Positions 29,181-37,732 of a DNA stretch of 64,000 bases are shown one piece after another. Both the position numbers and the translations under genes were made by a program. Source of the DNA: Robertmurraya siralis (lineage in GTDB: Bacteria > Bacillota > Bacilli > Bacillales > Cytobacillaceae); the NCBI RefSeq assembly GCF_005502275.1, contig NZ_SWLZ01000018.1, forward strand, positions 33,483 to 97,482, in the 5' to 3' direction. The notes beneath the pieces are model-generated. The model was not told the origin of the DNA. It saw only the letters and a program-made list of their open reading frames with translations, and did not search any database. Each line of letters starts with the position of its first letter. Positions within the stretch are counted from its first letter, which is position 1.

Positions 29181-29288
29181 TTAATTATTTGTTACCAATT
29201 TAAAAAGTTTAGAAACACCCCATAGTACTAAACCTACGCTAGCAAACAATGCAAGAAACAAGCAACCAAAGAAATAAAATCCGCCCAT
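29181..29288 (-). CDS. 35-residue single-TM micro-protein
   Basis: A short frame reading MGGFYFFGCLFLALFASVGL and ending WGVSKLFKLVTNN. ATG 29288 lies 6 bases after GAGGTG. A hydrophobic helix (about residues 3-24) followed by a short basic tail fits a single-pass small membrane protein. It lies 45 bases upstream of the previous gene on the same strand. No homologue recognised. Confidence 0.6.
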   Translation of the reverse strand: MGGFYFFGCLFLALFASVGLVLWGVSKLFKLVTNN

Positions 29289-29307
29289 ATTTATCACCTC
29301 GTCATTA

Positions 29308-29448
29308 TGTCTTCATTTTATCATTTCAAGAATAAAAGAGAAAGGGTCCAAAAAACGTACCAAGTTTATCAATGGCGAGTTAATTGGAGCAGATGCTATA
29401 GGGATACTTTATGTTGCTGTAGATCGCGGTTATATCACTGGTAAGTGA
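29308..29448 (+). pseudogene. Orphan coding-like fragment without a start
   Basis: A plus-strand frame ending at TGA 29446-29448 reads KFINGELIGADAIGILYVAV, then DRGYITGK. It looks protein-like but has no start codon or ribosome-binding site. Probably the 3' remnant of a lost gene, possibly phage-derived; the family is not recognised. Confidence 0.3.
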
Positions 29449-29458
29449 GTAAAATGCT

Positions 29459-29490
29459 AAAGCCCTTACTCTTATTGAGCAGGGGCTTTA
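29459..29490 (-). terminator. Terminator of the 70-residue gene
   Basis: AAAGCCCTTACTC and GAGCAGGGGCTTT form a stem directly past the stop at 29494. The T run is weak on the minus strand. Confidence 0.55.
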
Positions 29491-29493
29491 CAT

Positions 29494-29706
29494 TCATCGA
29501 ATTCTTTTATTTTTCGCATATTCCTCTAATCCTGCTCTAAGATATAATCGAGTTTTTCGTCCCTCGCCAAATTCTACAAAAGGCATTATTTTTCCAGTAG
29601 CGACAGATTGGTTAAATCCAGTTACGGATTGACCAGTAATTTTGCGAGCTGTATCTTGCATGACTAAATTTTCTTCGATCCATTGTTTGATTTCTTGGTT
29701 ATTCAA
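29494..29706 (-). CDS. Small putative DNA-binding protein
   Basis: 70-residue basic protein. TTG start with GGAGG 10 bases upstream. The layout (MNNQEIKQWIEENLVMQDTA, then GQSVTGFNQSVATGKIMPFV, a basic GRKTRLYLR strand and a final helix) resembles a winged helix-turn-helix of the excisionase/AlpA kind, used by prophages and small regulators. This is a shape-based guess. It sits amid other short accessory genes and debris next to rpsD. Confidence 0.6.
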   Translation of the reverse strand: MNNQEIKQWIEENLVMQDTARKITGQSVTGFNQSVATGKIMPFVEFGEGRKTRLYLRAGLEEYAKNKRIR

Positions 29707-29822
29707 TTCCTTTCATCCTCCGATGTAATTATATGGTGATAAGTGAAATGTCACATATTATTCAAATATTTGTTCGTGTTTCAAGTATTAAAAAACCGCC
29801 TCGTAATGAGACGGTAAGAAAG

Positions 29823-30428
29823 TTATTTTAAATCGAGTTTAACTTCCGTTTCTTCGTATTTGTCGTTTTCGTAGTTACCATCAGGATCTGAATAATCGCT
29901 ACTCCAAGTTAACTTAATCCATTCGATTGACTCTGCTTCTCCACGATCTAAATAGAAGATTATATCCCCTTCTTTAATTACACCTTCATGTATTTCTCCA
30001 CCAAGATGATCAGAATAAATCATATCCGCATCTACTTGTTCGCCAGTGCTAGTCACCAAGGTAGCTTGGTCTGGATAAGTATTATAAACTTTATCAGTAG
30101 TTGTGTTTTCAACCACCATTTTCACTCCAACAGCACTTGTAGTAATTTCGTTCCCGTCATCATCTAACCCTGGTGCTTCGTCAGAAACAACAACTTTTTG
30201 TATGTTAAATTTTAAACCTTCCCACGTACCTTCCCAAGTAGCATCTTCGTAGTAAGTCCAAATATCTTCTTCTTTTGCTTGTTCTTCTTGACTATTGTCG
30301 TCTGAATTCTCTGTCTTAGCTTTAGTTTTCTCATCTTCAGATTGTTGGATGTTATCAACGTCGTTTCCGCAGGCAGCTAAAAATCCGATTAACAATAATA
30401 CTAAGAAGCTTGCAATTACTTTTTTCAT
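29823..30428 (-). CDS. Lipoprotein with DUF4352-like domain
   Basis: 201-residue secreted lipoprotein. Signal peptide with lipobox LAAC (Cys about residue 20), then an acidic, low-complexity spacer (EDEKTKAKTENSDDNSQEEQ) and a beta-rich domain (about 55-200, VGVKMVVENTTTDKVYNTYP) resembling DUF4352/immunoglobulin-like lipoproteins of Bacillus. ATG with GGGGGG upstream. Monocistronic. Ligand and function unknown. About 300 bases between it and rpsD contain only the rpsD terminator and AT-rich DNA. Confidence 0.8.
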   Translation of the reverse strand: MKKVIASFLVLLLIGFLAACGNDVDNIQQSEDEKTKAKTENSDDNSQEEQAKEEDIWTYYEDATWEGTWEGLKFNIQKVVVSDEAPGLDDDGNEITTSAVGVKMVVENTTTDKVYNTYPDQATLVTSTGEQVDADMIYSDHLGGEIHEGVIKEGDIIFYLDRGEAESIEWIKLTWSSDYSDPDGNYENDKYEETEVKLDLK

Positions 30429-30659
30429 TTGTTTCCCCCCAGTAAAATAATACTAATTTATCATAATTTACATATTAACATAATTTTAAATAGTTTCGTT
30501 CAATTTTTGTCTATTTTTTCTCAATTATGAAAGAAATTCCCATGTGATATTAGGTCGTTTTATGAGTTGTAATTAAATTGAGCGCCTGTCCACTTAGTAA
30601 AAGTAGTCCCCCAAAAGTCCCCCCAAATAAGTGAGGGAGATTATAAGCAGAAAATAAAT

Positions 30660-30704
30660 AAAAACCCCAGAATCATTGAAATATTCAAGGATTCTAGGGT
30701 TTTT
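30660..30704 (-). terminator. Terminator of rpsD
   Basis: AAAAACCCCAGAATC and GATTCTAGGGTTTTT form a strong stem past the rpsD stop, with T runs on both strands. Confidence 0.88.
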
Positions 30705-30731
30705 ACGATTGCTTTTCGGAAAGCAGTTAAA

Positions 30732-31334
30732 TTAACGAGAATAGTACTCGACGATTAGAGATTCGTTCACTTCAGCTGGAAGTTCAGAACGCTCTGGAAG
30801 ACGAGTATATGTGCCTTCTAGTTTATCAGCATCAAAAGTTAAGAAGTCAGGTACGAAGTTGTTTACTTCGATTGCTTCTTTAATGATGTCTAGGTTACGT
30901 GATTTTTCGCGAACGCCGATTGTTTGACCAGCAACTACGCGGTAAGATGGGATATCTACACGCTTCCCATCAACTAGAATATGACCATGGTTTACAAGCT
31001 GACGAGCTTGACGACGAGTACGGGCTAAACCTAAACGGTAAACGACGTTATCTAAACGAGACTCAAGTAGAGCCATGAAGTTTTCACCGTGTACACCAGC
31101 CATTTTACCAGCTTTGTCGAATAGGTTACGGAACTGACGCTCGTTCACACCATACATATGACGAAGCTTTTGCTTCTCTTGTAATTGTAAACCGTATTCT
31201 GATAATTTTTTACGTTGGTTTGGACCATGTTGTCCAGGAGCGTATGGACGCTTTTCTAATTCTTTACCTGTACCGCTTAATGAAATACCAAGACGGCGAG
31301 ATAATTTCCAGCTTGGACCTGTATAACGAGCCAT
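30732..31334 (-). CDS. rpsD: 30S ribosomal protein S4
   Basis: Primary 16S rRNA-binding protein that starts assembly of the 30S body. Starts [20 protein letters not shown]; the S4 RNA-binding domain (about 90-155) contains [20 protein letters not shown] and [20 protein letters not shown]. 200 residues, as in B. subtilis. ATG with AAGGAGG 8 bases upstream. Monocistronic as in B. subtilis, with its own leader. Confidence 0.97.
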   Translation of the reverse strand: MARYTGPSWKLSRRLGISLSGTGKELEKRPYAPGQHGPNQRKKLSEYGLQLQEKQKLRHMYGVNERQFRNLFDKAGKMAGVHGENFMALLESRLDNVVYRLGLARTRRQARQLVNHGHILVDGKRVDIPSYRVVAGQTIGVREKSRNLDIIKEAIEVNNFVPDFLTFDADKLEGTYTRLPERSELPAEVNESLIVEYYSR

Positions 31335-31560
31335 GAAAGACTCCTCCTTATGTTTTTATTTGGGTAAAATAAAAACAGACGTGACAGCAACAATTATGCT
31401 CATTTTGTTTTCAAGTACCTTCGCCCTCGCAGCAGAGGGTTACGCAGTACCCCATCATTGAAATACGTTTAGGAGCCGATGGCCCCCGAAGCTAGACTTC
31501 AGATTGAGGAACAAAATGAAAACATAAAAGGTGTTCACATAGGCTGCGATATTTTACACA
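31335..31560 (-). promoter_or_regulatory. rpsD 5' leader, probable S4-binding autoregulatory RNA
   Basis: A long (about 225 base) transcribed leader with GC-rich paired elements between 31410 and 31520, in an otherwise AT-rich gap. B. subtilis rpsD is known to be repressed by S4 binding to its leader; the length and position fit. The fold was not computed. Confidence 0.6.
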
Positions 31561-31566
31561 AAGAAT

Positions 31567-31596
31567 ATTATATCTATAATTGGGAAGGGAAGTCAA
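31567..31596 (-). promoter_or_regulatory. Sigma-A promoter of rpsD
   Basis: On the minus strand TTGACT (31596-31591), 18 bases, TATAAT (31572-31567), upstream of the leader. Confidence 0.75.
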
Positions 31597-31910
31597 GGAA
31601 ATAATAAAAAAAGAATAAGAACATTAATAATCCATAAGACTTATATGATATAATAGGAATTGTTGTCTTAAATAGAAGTACGAGTGTCTATGACAAATGT
31701 ACAAGCACGATCTTGATTTTTGCCTTTTGTTAGGATACTTTTAGGTGGATGAAATAGGAGTTTAGACTCAGTTTGCTTTGTTTTTGCTGTGACAAATATC
31801 AATTCTTGATACTAAATTGACAAAAAAATGACAAAAATCCACTGCGCATTATTATATAATAAAAGTATAGCGATCGTTTAAGAAAACGGATGATAATAGG
31901 TGATGATAGA

Positions 31911-33788
31911 ATGAAAGTGCTTGAAAAAGAGATAATAATGAACCTAAAAAGTCGCTTCTTCGATTTAATACAAGAGGACAAAGGTATTCTTTCCTATGAA
32001 GAAATACTAAGAGAGATGCTGTTTGTCATCCAAAATTTTATTCAATCTAAAGAATTAACTTTTTTCAACCTTCATGACTGCAATAAAGAAATGTATGTTG
32101 TCGCCTCAACAAGTGAAGAGGCAGAAGCTGTGGAGTTTTCTCCCCATTTTAACAGTGAAGAATTTTATGAATATGTTTTGGATAAATCTATCATTCGCCA
32201 ACCGATTCCTTTTTCAAATTTTGAGAAGTATGATCTGCTTTTACCGATGAGAAGAGGAAATGAACAGCTTGGTTACATTGCTATAAAAGATGTATCGAAA
32301 GAGATTCCTTTTTCTGATCCGATTTTGGAGAAAATCGGGGAGGAGTGCTCTAAATTCCTTCTTAAGGCAAAAGGAATTTGTGAAGTGATCTTTGAAGAAA
32401 AACGATATAAACAATTGTTTAGGGTAACGGAAAAATTTCATTCGTCAATGGACATGGATGCGGTGCTAGGGGAAATTATTTTTACTCTGCAGGAGGTCTA
32501 TCCTAGCTTTACGTACTATTTAATGTTGTCCCATGATAATAATAATCATGCCAACTTGCCTATTAAGGATTTAGAATATGATAGTGAAAACATTTCTGCC
32601 ATGCAGGCATATGTTACAGGTGCAATTCAATTGGAGGATTCCGTTCAGGAACAAAAATCAATTCTTTATGCACCTTTAAAGGGTAAGCAAGGAGTGTATG
32701 GTGTTCTTCAAGTGATTGCCCCAAATACGAGGGCCTTTCCTAATAATGAGGTGGAGTTTATTACACTGCTTGCTAATACTGCAGGTTCTGCTCTCGAAAA
32801 TGCTCAGTTATATCAGCAATCGAGAAAGCTAATTGCTGATTTGCAGTTGATTAATGAAACAACCCGCAGATTAAACTCTGATTTGCGCCTTACTGAGACG
32901 ATTAATTTTATGACTGGGCAGATTTTGACATCCTTTGAAGCGGAAGAAGTAGGCTTTGTTCTTGTTTCTGAGAATTTTGAGCAGATAAAAGTTCTCAAAG
33001 GAAGCACTGATTTCTTTTTTTCTAAAGATGCTGAACAGTATCTTCAATATATCGCAAAGAAAATAAAGAATGAAAAAGATTCGCTCTTTTTAGGTGACTT
33101 AATTTTAGAGAATGTATCGAGTGTTTATCGTTCAGTAATGGCTGTTCCAATGGTACAAACAGATGTAATTATGGGCTTTGCGTTAGTTTTGCACCGGTTG
33201 CCGTACCATTTTTCTTTTGAAACATTTAAATTAATGCAATCCTTGATTCATCATTCTACACTAGCATTTTCCAATTCCATGCTGCGAGAGGAGTTGGAAA
33301 AAATGGTTATTACCGATCATCTTACAAAGCTTCATTCCCGCAACTTTTTAAATGAGAACATTCATCGTTCAATGTCCGAGGATGCCTTTGGAACTTTTAT
33401 TTTGATCGATATTGATAATTTTAAACAGATTAATGACACATATGGTCATCAAGTTGGGGATGAAGTGCTCATTCAAGTGGCGTCAATCATCCATGACAAT
33501 ATTAGAGACACTGATATCGGGGCAAGATGGGGTGGAGAAGAGCTGGCGATCTATTTGCCAAGAATCCCACTTCATGTAGCCGTAACGATTGCAGAAAGAT
33601 TGGTGGCTAAAGTAAACGAGTTAACAGCTCCTCGTATTACAATATCTTGTGGAGTTTCCTACTGGACAAAGGAAAGCGATGATAATTTCACAAAATTATT
33701 TAAAAGAGCTGACCAAGCTTTGTATTTGGCTAAGGAAACAGGAAAAAATAAAGTAGTGGTGCAGGAAGATGAGGAATTAATTAGCTAA
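31911..33788 (+). CDS. dgcP: GAF-GGDEF diguanylate cyclase DgcP (YtrP)
   Basis: Makes cyclic di-GMP from two GTP. The first 450 residues hold GAF-like sensor domains (for example SILYAPLKGKQGVYGVLQVI). The C-terminal GGDEF domain (about 455-620) has ITDHLTKLHSRNFLN, DIDNFKQINDTYGHQVGDEV and the active-site loop as GGEEL. RDTD sits five residues before it, the RxxD inhibitory I-site. A soluble protein. Start 31911 chosen for the TAGGTGAT site; 31938 is possible. A TATAAT at 31855-31860 is a likely -10. Position between rpsD and msrC matches B. subtilis ytrP. Confidence 0.92.
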   Translation: MKVLEKEIIMNLKSRFFDLIQEDKGILSYEEILREMLFVIQNFIQSKELTFFNLHDCNKEMYVVASTSEEAEAVEFSPHFNSEEFYEYVLDKSIIRQPIPFSNFEKYDLLLPMRRGNEQLGYIAIKDVSKEIPFSDPILEKIGEECSKFLLKAKGICEVIFEEKRYKQLFRVTEKFHSSMDMDAVLGEIIFTLQEVYPSFTYYLMLSHDNNNHANLPIKDLEYDSENISAMQAYVTGAIQLEDSVQEQKSILYAPLKGKQGVYGVLQVIAPNTRAFPNNEVEFITLLANTAGSALENAQLYQQSRKLIADLQLINETTRRLNSDLRLTETINFMTGQILTSFEAEEVGFVLVSENFEQIKVLKGSTDFFFSKDAEQYLQYIAKKIKNEKDSLFLGDLILENVSSVYRSVMAVPMVQTDVIMGFALVLHRLPYHFSFETFKLMQSLIHHSTLAFSNSMLREELEKMVITDHLTKLHSRNFLNENIHRSMSEDAFGTFILIDIDNFKQINDTYGHQVGDEVLIQVASIIHDNIRDTDIGARWGGEELAIYLPRIPLHVAVTIAERLVAKVNELTAPRITISCGVSYWTKESDDNFTKLFKRADQALYLAKETGKNKVVVQEDEELIS

Positions 33789-33809
33789 TATATTCGTATT
33801 ATTCACATA

Positions 33810-33838
33810 AGGCTATTCTTTAATGAATAGTCTTTTTA
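33810..33838 (+). terminator. Terminator of dgcP
   Basis: GGCTATTC pairs with GAATAGTC over a short loop, then TTTTTAT. Confidence 0.75.
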
Positions 33839-33881
33839 TCTATGTTCTTGTTCCGCTTACTTCAATCATAGAGGTTAGAAA

Positions 33882-34067
33882 ATGAAGAAATACAAATTAA
33901 AGAATAAATTTAAAGGGTACAAGAAAGGAACCCGGTTTTACGTAATTGTGGAATCGGAATTCATTGGAGTGAAAGAGTATGTATTGCGAACAGAAGACCT
34001 TTTGGAGAGATTAAGTATTTCAGAGAGCGAGCTAGAGAAACACTTTCTCTTTTTAGGCTATAAATAA
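33882..34067 (+). CDS. Small basic hypothetical protein
   Basis: 61-residue Lys-rich protein with predicted strand-strand-helix character (GTRFYVIVESEFIGVKEYVL, then EDLLERLSISESELEKHF). ATG with AGAGGTT upstream. No family recognised. It stands alone between the dgcP terminator and a membrane-protein gene. Confidence 0.6.
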   Translation: MKKYKLKNKFKGYKKGTRFYVIVESEFIGVKEYVLRTEDLLERLSISESELEKHFLFLGYK

Positions 34068-34204
34068 TTTTTTGCATTCAAGTCTCAGTCTGAAGCTATG
34101 CTCCATATCAGTCTCAAGTCTCTAGCAGCTTCTTAAAAGTTTAGATAGGTTGGAGAGTGTGGGATGTTTATCTGCTTTGCAAAAAATAACGAAAAGAAGG
34201 TGAG

Positions 34205-34594
34205 ATGAAATTGGATTATATTTTTATTTCAGGATTTGTTTTAGCATTCCTCTTTTTCGTGATCGCTTTGTTTCAGGTCCTGCTTTCACTTGGTTATCCA
34301 TTGGGAGAATATGCGATGGGAGGATATTATAAGGTTTTGCCTCATAAATTACGGATTGTAAGTGTGTTCAATGCTCTAATCCTTTTGTTCATGAGCATCG
34401 TGATTCTTGAGCATGTAGAAGTCCTCACTGTTTTCCATTTATCCTTTACAAACACAATTGTCTGGGTCTTCACGCTCTTTTTAGGACTCAATACAATCGC
34501 TAATTTGCTCTCAACCAGCCGGAAAGAGAAATATACGATGACGCCGTTATCGAGTATTGCCTTTGTATTATCTCTTGTCATTGCAATATCGTGA
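34205..34594 (+). CDS. Four-TM hypothetical membrane protein
   Basis: 129 residues with four hydrophobic segments (about 6-30, 49-67, 76-100, 112-128). The loop LGEYAMGGYYKVLPHKLRIV after TM1 is the most polar part. ATG directly after GAAGGTGAG. Similar small proteins occur in Bacillus without known function; it is not clearly YtrH, which lies nearby in B. subtilis. Confidence 0.7.
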   Translation: MKLDYIFISGFVLAFLFFVIALFQVLLSLGYPLGEYAMGGYYKVLPHKLRIVSVFNALILLFMSIVILEHVEVLTVFHLSFTNTIVWVFTLFLGLNTIANLLSTSRKEKYTMTPLSSIAFVLSLVIAIS

Positions 34595-34664
34595 CAACTG
34601 CCGATGAGAAAGGATAGACAGAGTCTTTTATCTCGAATCTATCCTTCATCAGCTTTCATGGAAT

Positions 34665-35144
34665 TTAGATATAACGTACAAGCTCTTCAACGAAAGCTTC
34701 CAAATTTTCTTGGTCGACTTCATCAAAGCGATTCTTTTCTGGAGAATCGATGTCTAAGACCCCGATTACTTGCCCGTCTTTAATCAGTGGGATAACGATT
34801 TCAGATTGCGAAGCTGCATCACAAGCAATATGTCCTGGAAATTGATGAACATCCTCAACACGGAGCGTTTTCTTTTGGCTTGCACTTGTGCCGCAAACCC
34901 CTTTTCCAAATGGGATTCTTACACACGCGGGCAAACCTTGAAAAGGTCCTAAAACAAGTTCCTGATCCTCTGTTAAATAAAATCCAACCCAATTAATTCT
35001 ATCTAGAAATTGATTCAAAAGTGCTGAAGCATTGCTTAAATTGGCAATTTGATTTGATTCTCCTTCTAATAAAGCACTAAGCTGCTTCTTAAGGAGATTG
35101 TATTGATCTTGGCGATTGCCATCATATGATTGGACTTTAAACAT
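34665..35144 (-). CDS. msrC: Free methionine-(R)-sulfoxide reductase MsrC (GAF type)
   Basis: Reduces free L-methionine-(R)-sulfoxide using a GAF-domain cavity. The three diagnostic Cys are present: PACVRIPFGKGVCGTSA and HIACDAASQSEIVIPL. Also INWVGFYL and VLDIDSPEKNRFD. 159 residues, normal for fRMsr. ATG with AGGGGGA upstream. B. subtilis ytsP occupies the same place. Divergent from refZ. Confidence 0.95.
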   Translation of the reverse strand: MFKVQSYDGNRQDQYNLLKKQLSALLEGESNQIANLSNASALLNQFLDRINWVGFYLTEDQELVLGPFQGLPACVRIPFGKGVCGTSASQKKTLRVEDVHQFPGHIACDAASQSEIVIPLIKDGQVIGVLDIDSPEKNRFDEVDQENLEAFVEELVRYI

Positions 35145-35365
35145 GATTTTCCCCCTAATTACTGAAAAATGATTTATTCATTATGCCACATATTATGATA
35201 AAAAACGAATAATAATGACTGAGAAATTGCCTTTATTGTATCAAAACGGGTAGAAAAATAGGAGACTTTGTCTATTTTTTTATAGAGGAAAATGATAGAA
35301 AGAAAAGAAGTCTATACAAGAGGGAAATAGATGTGCGTAAATTGGTGGATAAGGCGGTGGTATAA

Positions 35366-36001
35366 ATGGTCCAAAATACGAAAAATGACATTCTTGAAGC
35401 AGCGATCCTTCTTTTTAACACAAAAGGATTTACCGGGACTTCGATAAGAGATATTGCAGGCAAGGCAAGAGTGAATGTTTCCAATATTTCATACTATTTT
35501 CAAAGCAAGGAGGGGCTTTTAGAGCATTGCTTGACCACTTATTTTGAACAGTATTTGCAGCTGATTGAAGAGGGATATTATGAGGGGATGAAAGAAGGGG
35601 CATTAAGCCAGCTCCAGCATATAACTGAGAAAATTCTTCATTTTCACTGTCAGCATATTCATTTGACAAGACTCGTACTTAGAGAAATATCGATTGATTC
35701 ACAGATGGTGAGAGAGGTAATGGAAACCTATATTTTGAAGGAGAGGTATTACTTGAAACTTGTATTCGAAGAGGGAATTCGCTCAAAAGAGTTTCAATCC
35801 TTTTCGGTCAATTATATGCTGATTCAATATAAAAGCCTTATTACAATGCCGTTTTTAAATAGTTACTATTTGACGGAAGTTCTGCAAGTTCTTCCAAATG
35901 AAAGATATTTTGTCAAAAGATACTTAAAGGATCTCAACGGATGGTTTCAAGGTGTCATTTGCCGGCGACCAAGTCCTAATTTATCTGCGGCCAATAACTA
36001 A
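35366..36001 (+). CDS. refZ: RefZ (YttP), TetR-like regulator of FtsZ ring placement
   Basis: TetR-family DNA-binding protein that, in B. subtilis, binds sites near the origin and affects FtsZ-ring positioning at sporulation onset. N-terminal HTH with TGTSIRDIAGKARVNVSNIS and YYFQSKEGLLEHCL; all-helical C-terminal domain. 211 residues. ATG with GGCGG upstream. Identity rests on length and conserved order (hisJ-refZ-msrC), so moderately strong. Confidence 0.88.
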   Translation: MVQNTKNDILEAAILLFNTKGFTGTSIRDIAGKARVNVSNISYYFQSKEGLLEHCLTTYFEQYLQLIEEGYYEGMKEGALSQLQHITEKILHFHCQHIHLTRLVLREISIDSQMVREVMETYILKERYYLKLVFEEGIRSKEFQSFSVNYMLIQYKSLITMPFLNSYYLTEVLQVLPNERYFVKRYLKDLNGWFQGVICRRPSPNLSAANN

Positions 36002-36252
36002 TTTATTGTCTCGGCGCTGTCAGCCGAGCTTTAGGAGGCTGCTTTGACAAGAGAATGTTTGGAGCTAAATAAGAAAGAAAACATTAACTTTTACAAGCAT
36101 TCACTCAAAGCTTGCAGAGTATGAAGCCAAGAAAAAAACTCCCGACAGCACTTAATGATTCGTTAGCGGTCAGAAGAGCTTCCTGGGAGATTTTGTTTGG
36201 CTTGCAACGAGTTTAACGTGAGCAAGAAGGCAGGATAAAGATGATTAAGCCA

Positions 36253-36450
36253 TTAAAGTGAGTAAAAGCTAATAGCCCCTATTACCATGAAAAATATAAG
36301 AATACCTGAAATGCCCAGTAGAATCCTTTGCCATTTTTTCTTCAAATTATCACCTGCATTTAAGTTTAATCTCTCCAAAACGGCTCTGATTTTTGCTCCT
36401 TCAGCACTTGTAATCGTATATAGTACCATCAAGTTGGAATTCGCAAACAT
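36253..36450 (-). CDS. Small C-tail-anchored hypothetical protein
   Basis: 65 residues: a soluble helix (SAEGAKIRAVLERLNLNAGD) then one C-terminal membrane segment (ILLGISGILIFFMVIGAISF). ATG with GAGGAAG upstream. A partial hairpin (CTCCC…GGGAG, 36139-36200) lies beyond. About 250 bases on each side hold no other gene. It could be a chance frame, but signal and topology look real. Confidence 0.5.
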   Translation of the reverse strand: MFANSNLMVLYTITSAEGAKIRAVLERLNLNAGDNLKKKWQRILLGISGILIFFMVIGAISFYSL

Positions 36451-36646
36451 TTGTAATCTTCCTCATCCTCTGGTGGAGAGAATAACTTTCCGGTGAATCA
36501 AAAGGAGGATGTCATGTTTGCGCACTGTCCTTCAGATTGAAATTAGAACAAGAGCAAATAAAAGAATTGAAACGAAAACAAAAAAATCCCTTTTTTACAA
36601 TGATATAATCATGTAATGCTTTAAGTTATTCTTCAATCAAGCTGCA

Positions 36647-37447
36647 TTAGGCGAAGCCGTTAATTAATTTATCATAGCCTTGCTTAAGCTCTTTTACCTG
36701 ATGGGCGTCTGACCCGTATATTAAAGGGATTCCACGTTTAAGAGCCTCCTTGGCAACCCATTCAGGTGGATAGGTTTCACGACACAATGGTTTTGCTGTC
36801 CCTGCTCCATTATAATCGAGTTCATAGCCTTTTTCTTTGACAGCATCAAGAATATCGAGCAATTCTTGTTTTGGCTCGTCCGTATATGGAAATTTTCGTT
36901 GAAATTTTTTCACTAATGTCATATGGCCAATACGCCTTGGTTTATACGGTCCAAGGTCGGCCTCAATAGACTGCCGCAAAGTTCGATAATAATTTTGATA
37001 GACCGCATGGAGAGACCCGTATTTTTCAACTATGTCTGCGAAAGCATCAGGACTGTAATCTAAACAATCATAGCTGGGGCCGTATTTTAAGAAGTGAACC
37101 GAAAGGATGGCATCATCAAGCTTGTGACCATAAAGGTTGAGAAAAGCGGCAGTTTCCTTTTCAAATCCTTCGATATAATCTACTTCTAAACCACAATTGA
37201 TGCGGATTGAACTTTTATAAGCGAGCTTCAAGGTATTGACGCTTTGAATATACTCTTCTATTTCTTCCAGCTTCATCGCACTGTCTTGAGTTGGTGTAGG
37301 ATCGGCAAACCCATCGGGAAGAGGAGCATGCTCCGTAAAAGAAATTTCCGTAAAACCTAATTGAATCGCTTTTTCGATATAATCCTGCAGAGCATCCTTT
37401 GTTCCGTGAGGACAAAAAGGAGTGTGGATATGCCCGTTTTTTACCAT
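36647..37447 (-). CDS. hisJ: Histidinol-phosphatase HisJ (PHP family)
   Basis: Penultimate step of histidine biosynthesis: dephosphorylates histidinol phosphate. PHP-fold metal motifs: [10 protein letters not shown] at the N-terminus, [51 protein letters not shown] and [11 protein letters not shown]. 266 residues, as in B. subtilis HisJ (YtvP). ATG with GAGGAGG upstream. Divergent from ezrA, as in that species. Confidence 0.94.
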   Translation of the reverse strand: MVKNGHIHTPFCPHGTKDALQDYIEKAIQLGFTEISFTEHAPLPDGFADPTPTQDSAMKLEEIEEYIQSVNTLKLAYKSSIRINCGLEVDYIEGFEKETAAFLNLYGHKLDDAILSVHFLKYGPSYDCLDYSPDAFADIVEKYGSLHAVYQNYYRTLRQSIEADLGPYKPRRIGHMTLVKKFQRKFPYTDEPKQELLDILDAVKEKGYELDYNGAGTAKPLCRETYPPEWVAKEALKRGIPLIYGSDAHQVKELKQGYDKLINGFA

Positions 37448-37732
37448 TTTTATTAAGCCTCCTCAAACCTATTTACCAATTTAATAGTCGAAATAAGGTG
37501 TTATTCATCTCAAGTAATGAATTTTTCTCGGTTTTAATACAAAAATTTTGAAATTAATAGTCAAAAAATGTCGTTTACATGGTATCATAAAAACATTGAA
37601 ATGCACACCAGACTTAGCTAAAGAAATAATAAATTAAGTTTGAGATTTTTAACATAAACACTCCCGTTTTAGGGACTATTGTGAAAACAGATTTTTTCGG
37701 GCCCAGTTATTGAGCTGGACAGGAGGCTTAAG

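Noticed and set aside
30550..30650. Minus-strand frame reading GGTFGGLLLLSGQALNLITT before a stop, like the tail of a phage integrase
   Set aside because: It is too short, G-run rich, and has no integrase catalytic motif upstream.
36287..36496. 69-codon plus-strand frame
   Set aside because: It is the reverse of the better-supported 65-residue membrane protein and lacks a ribosome-binding site.
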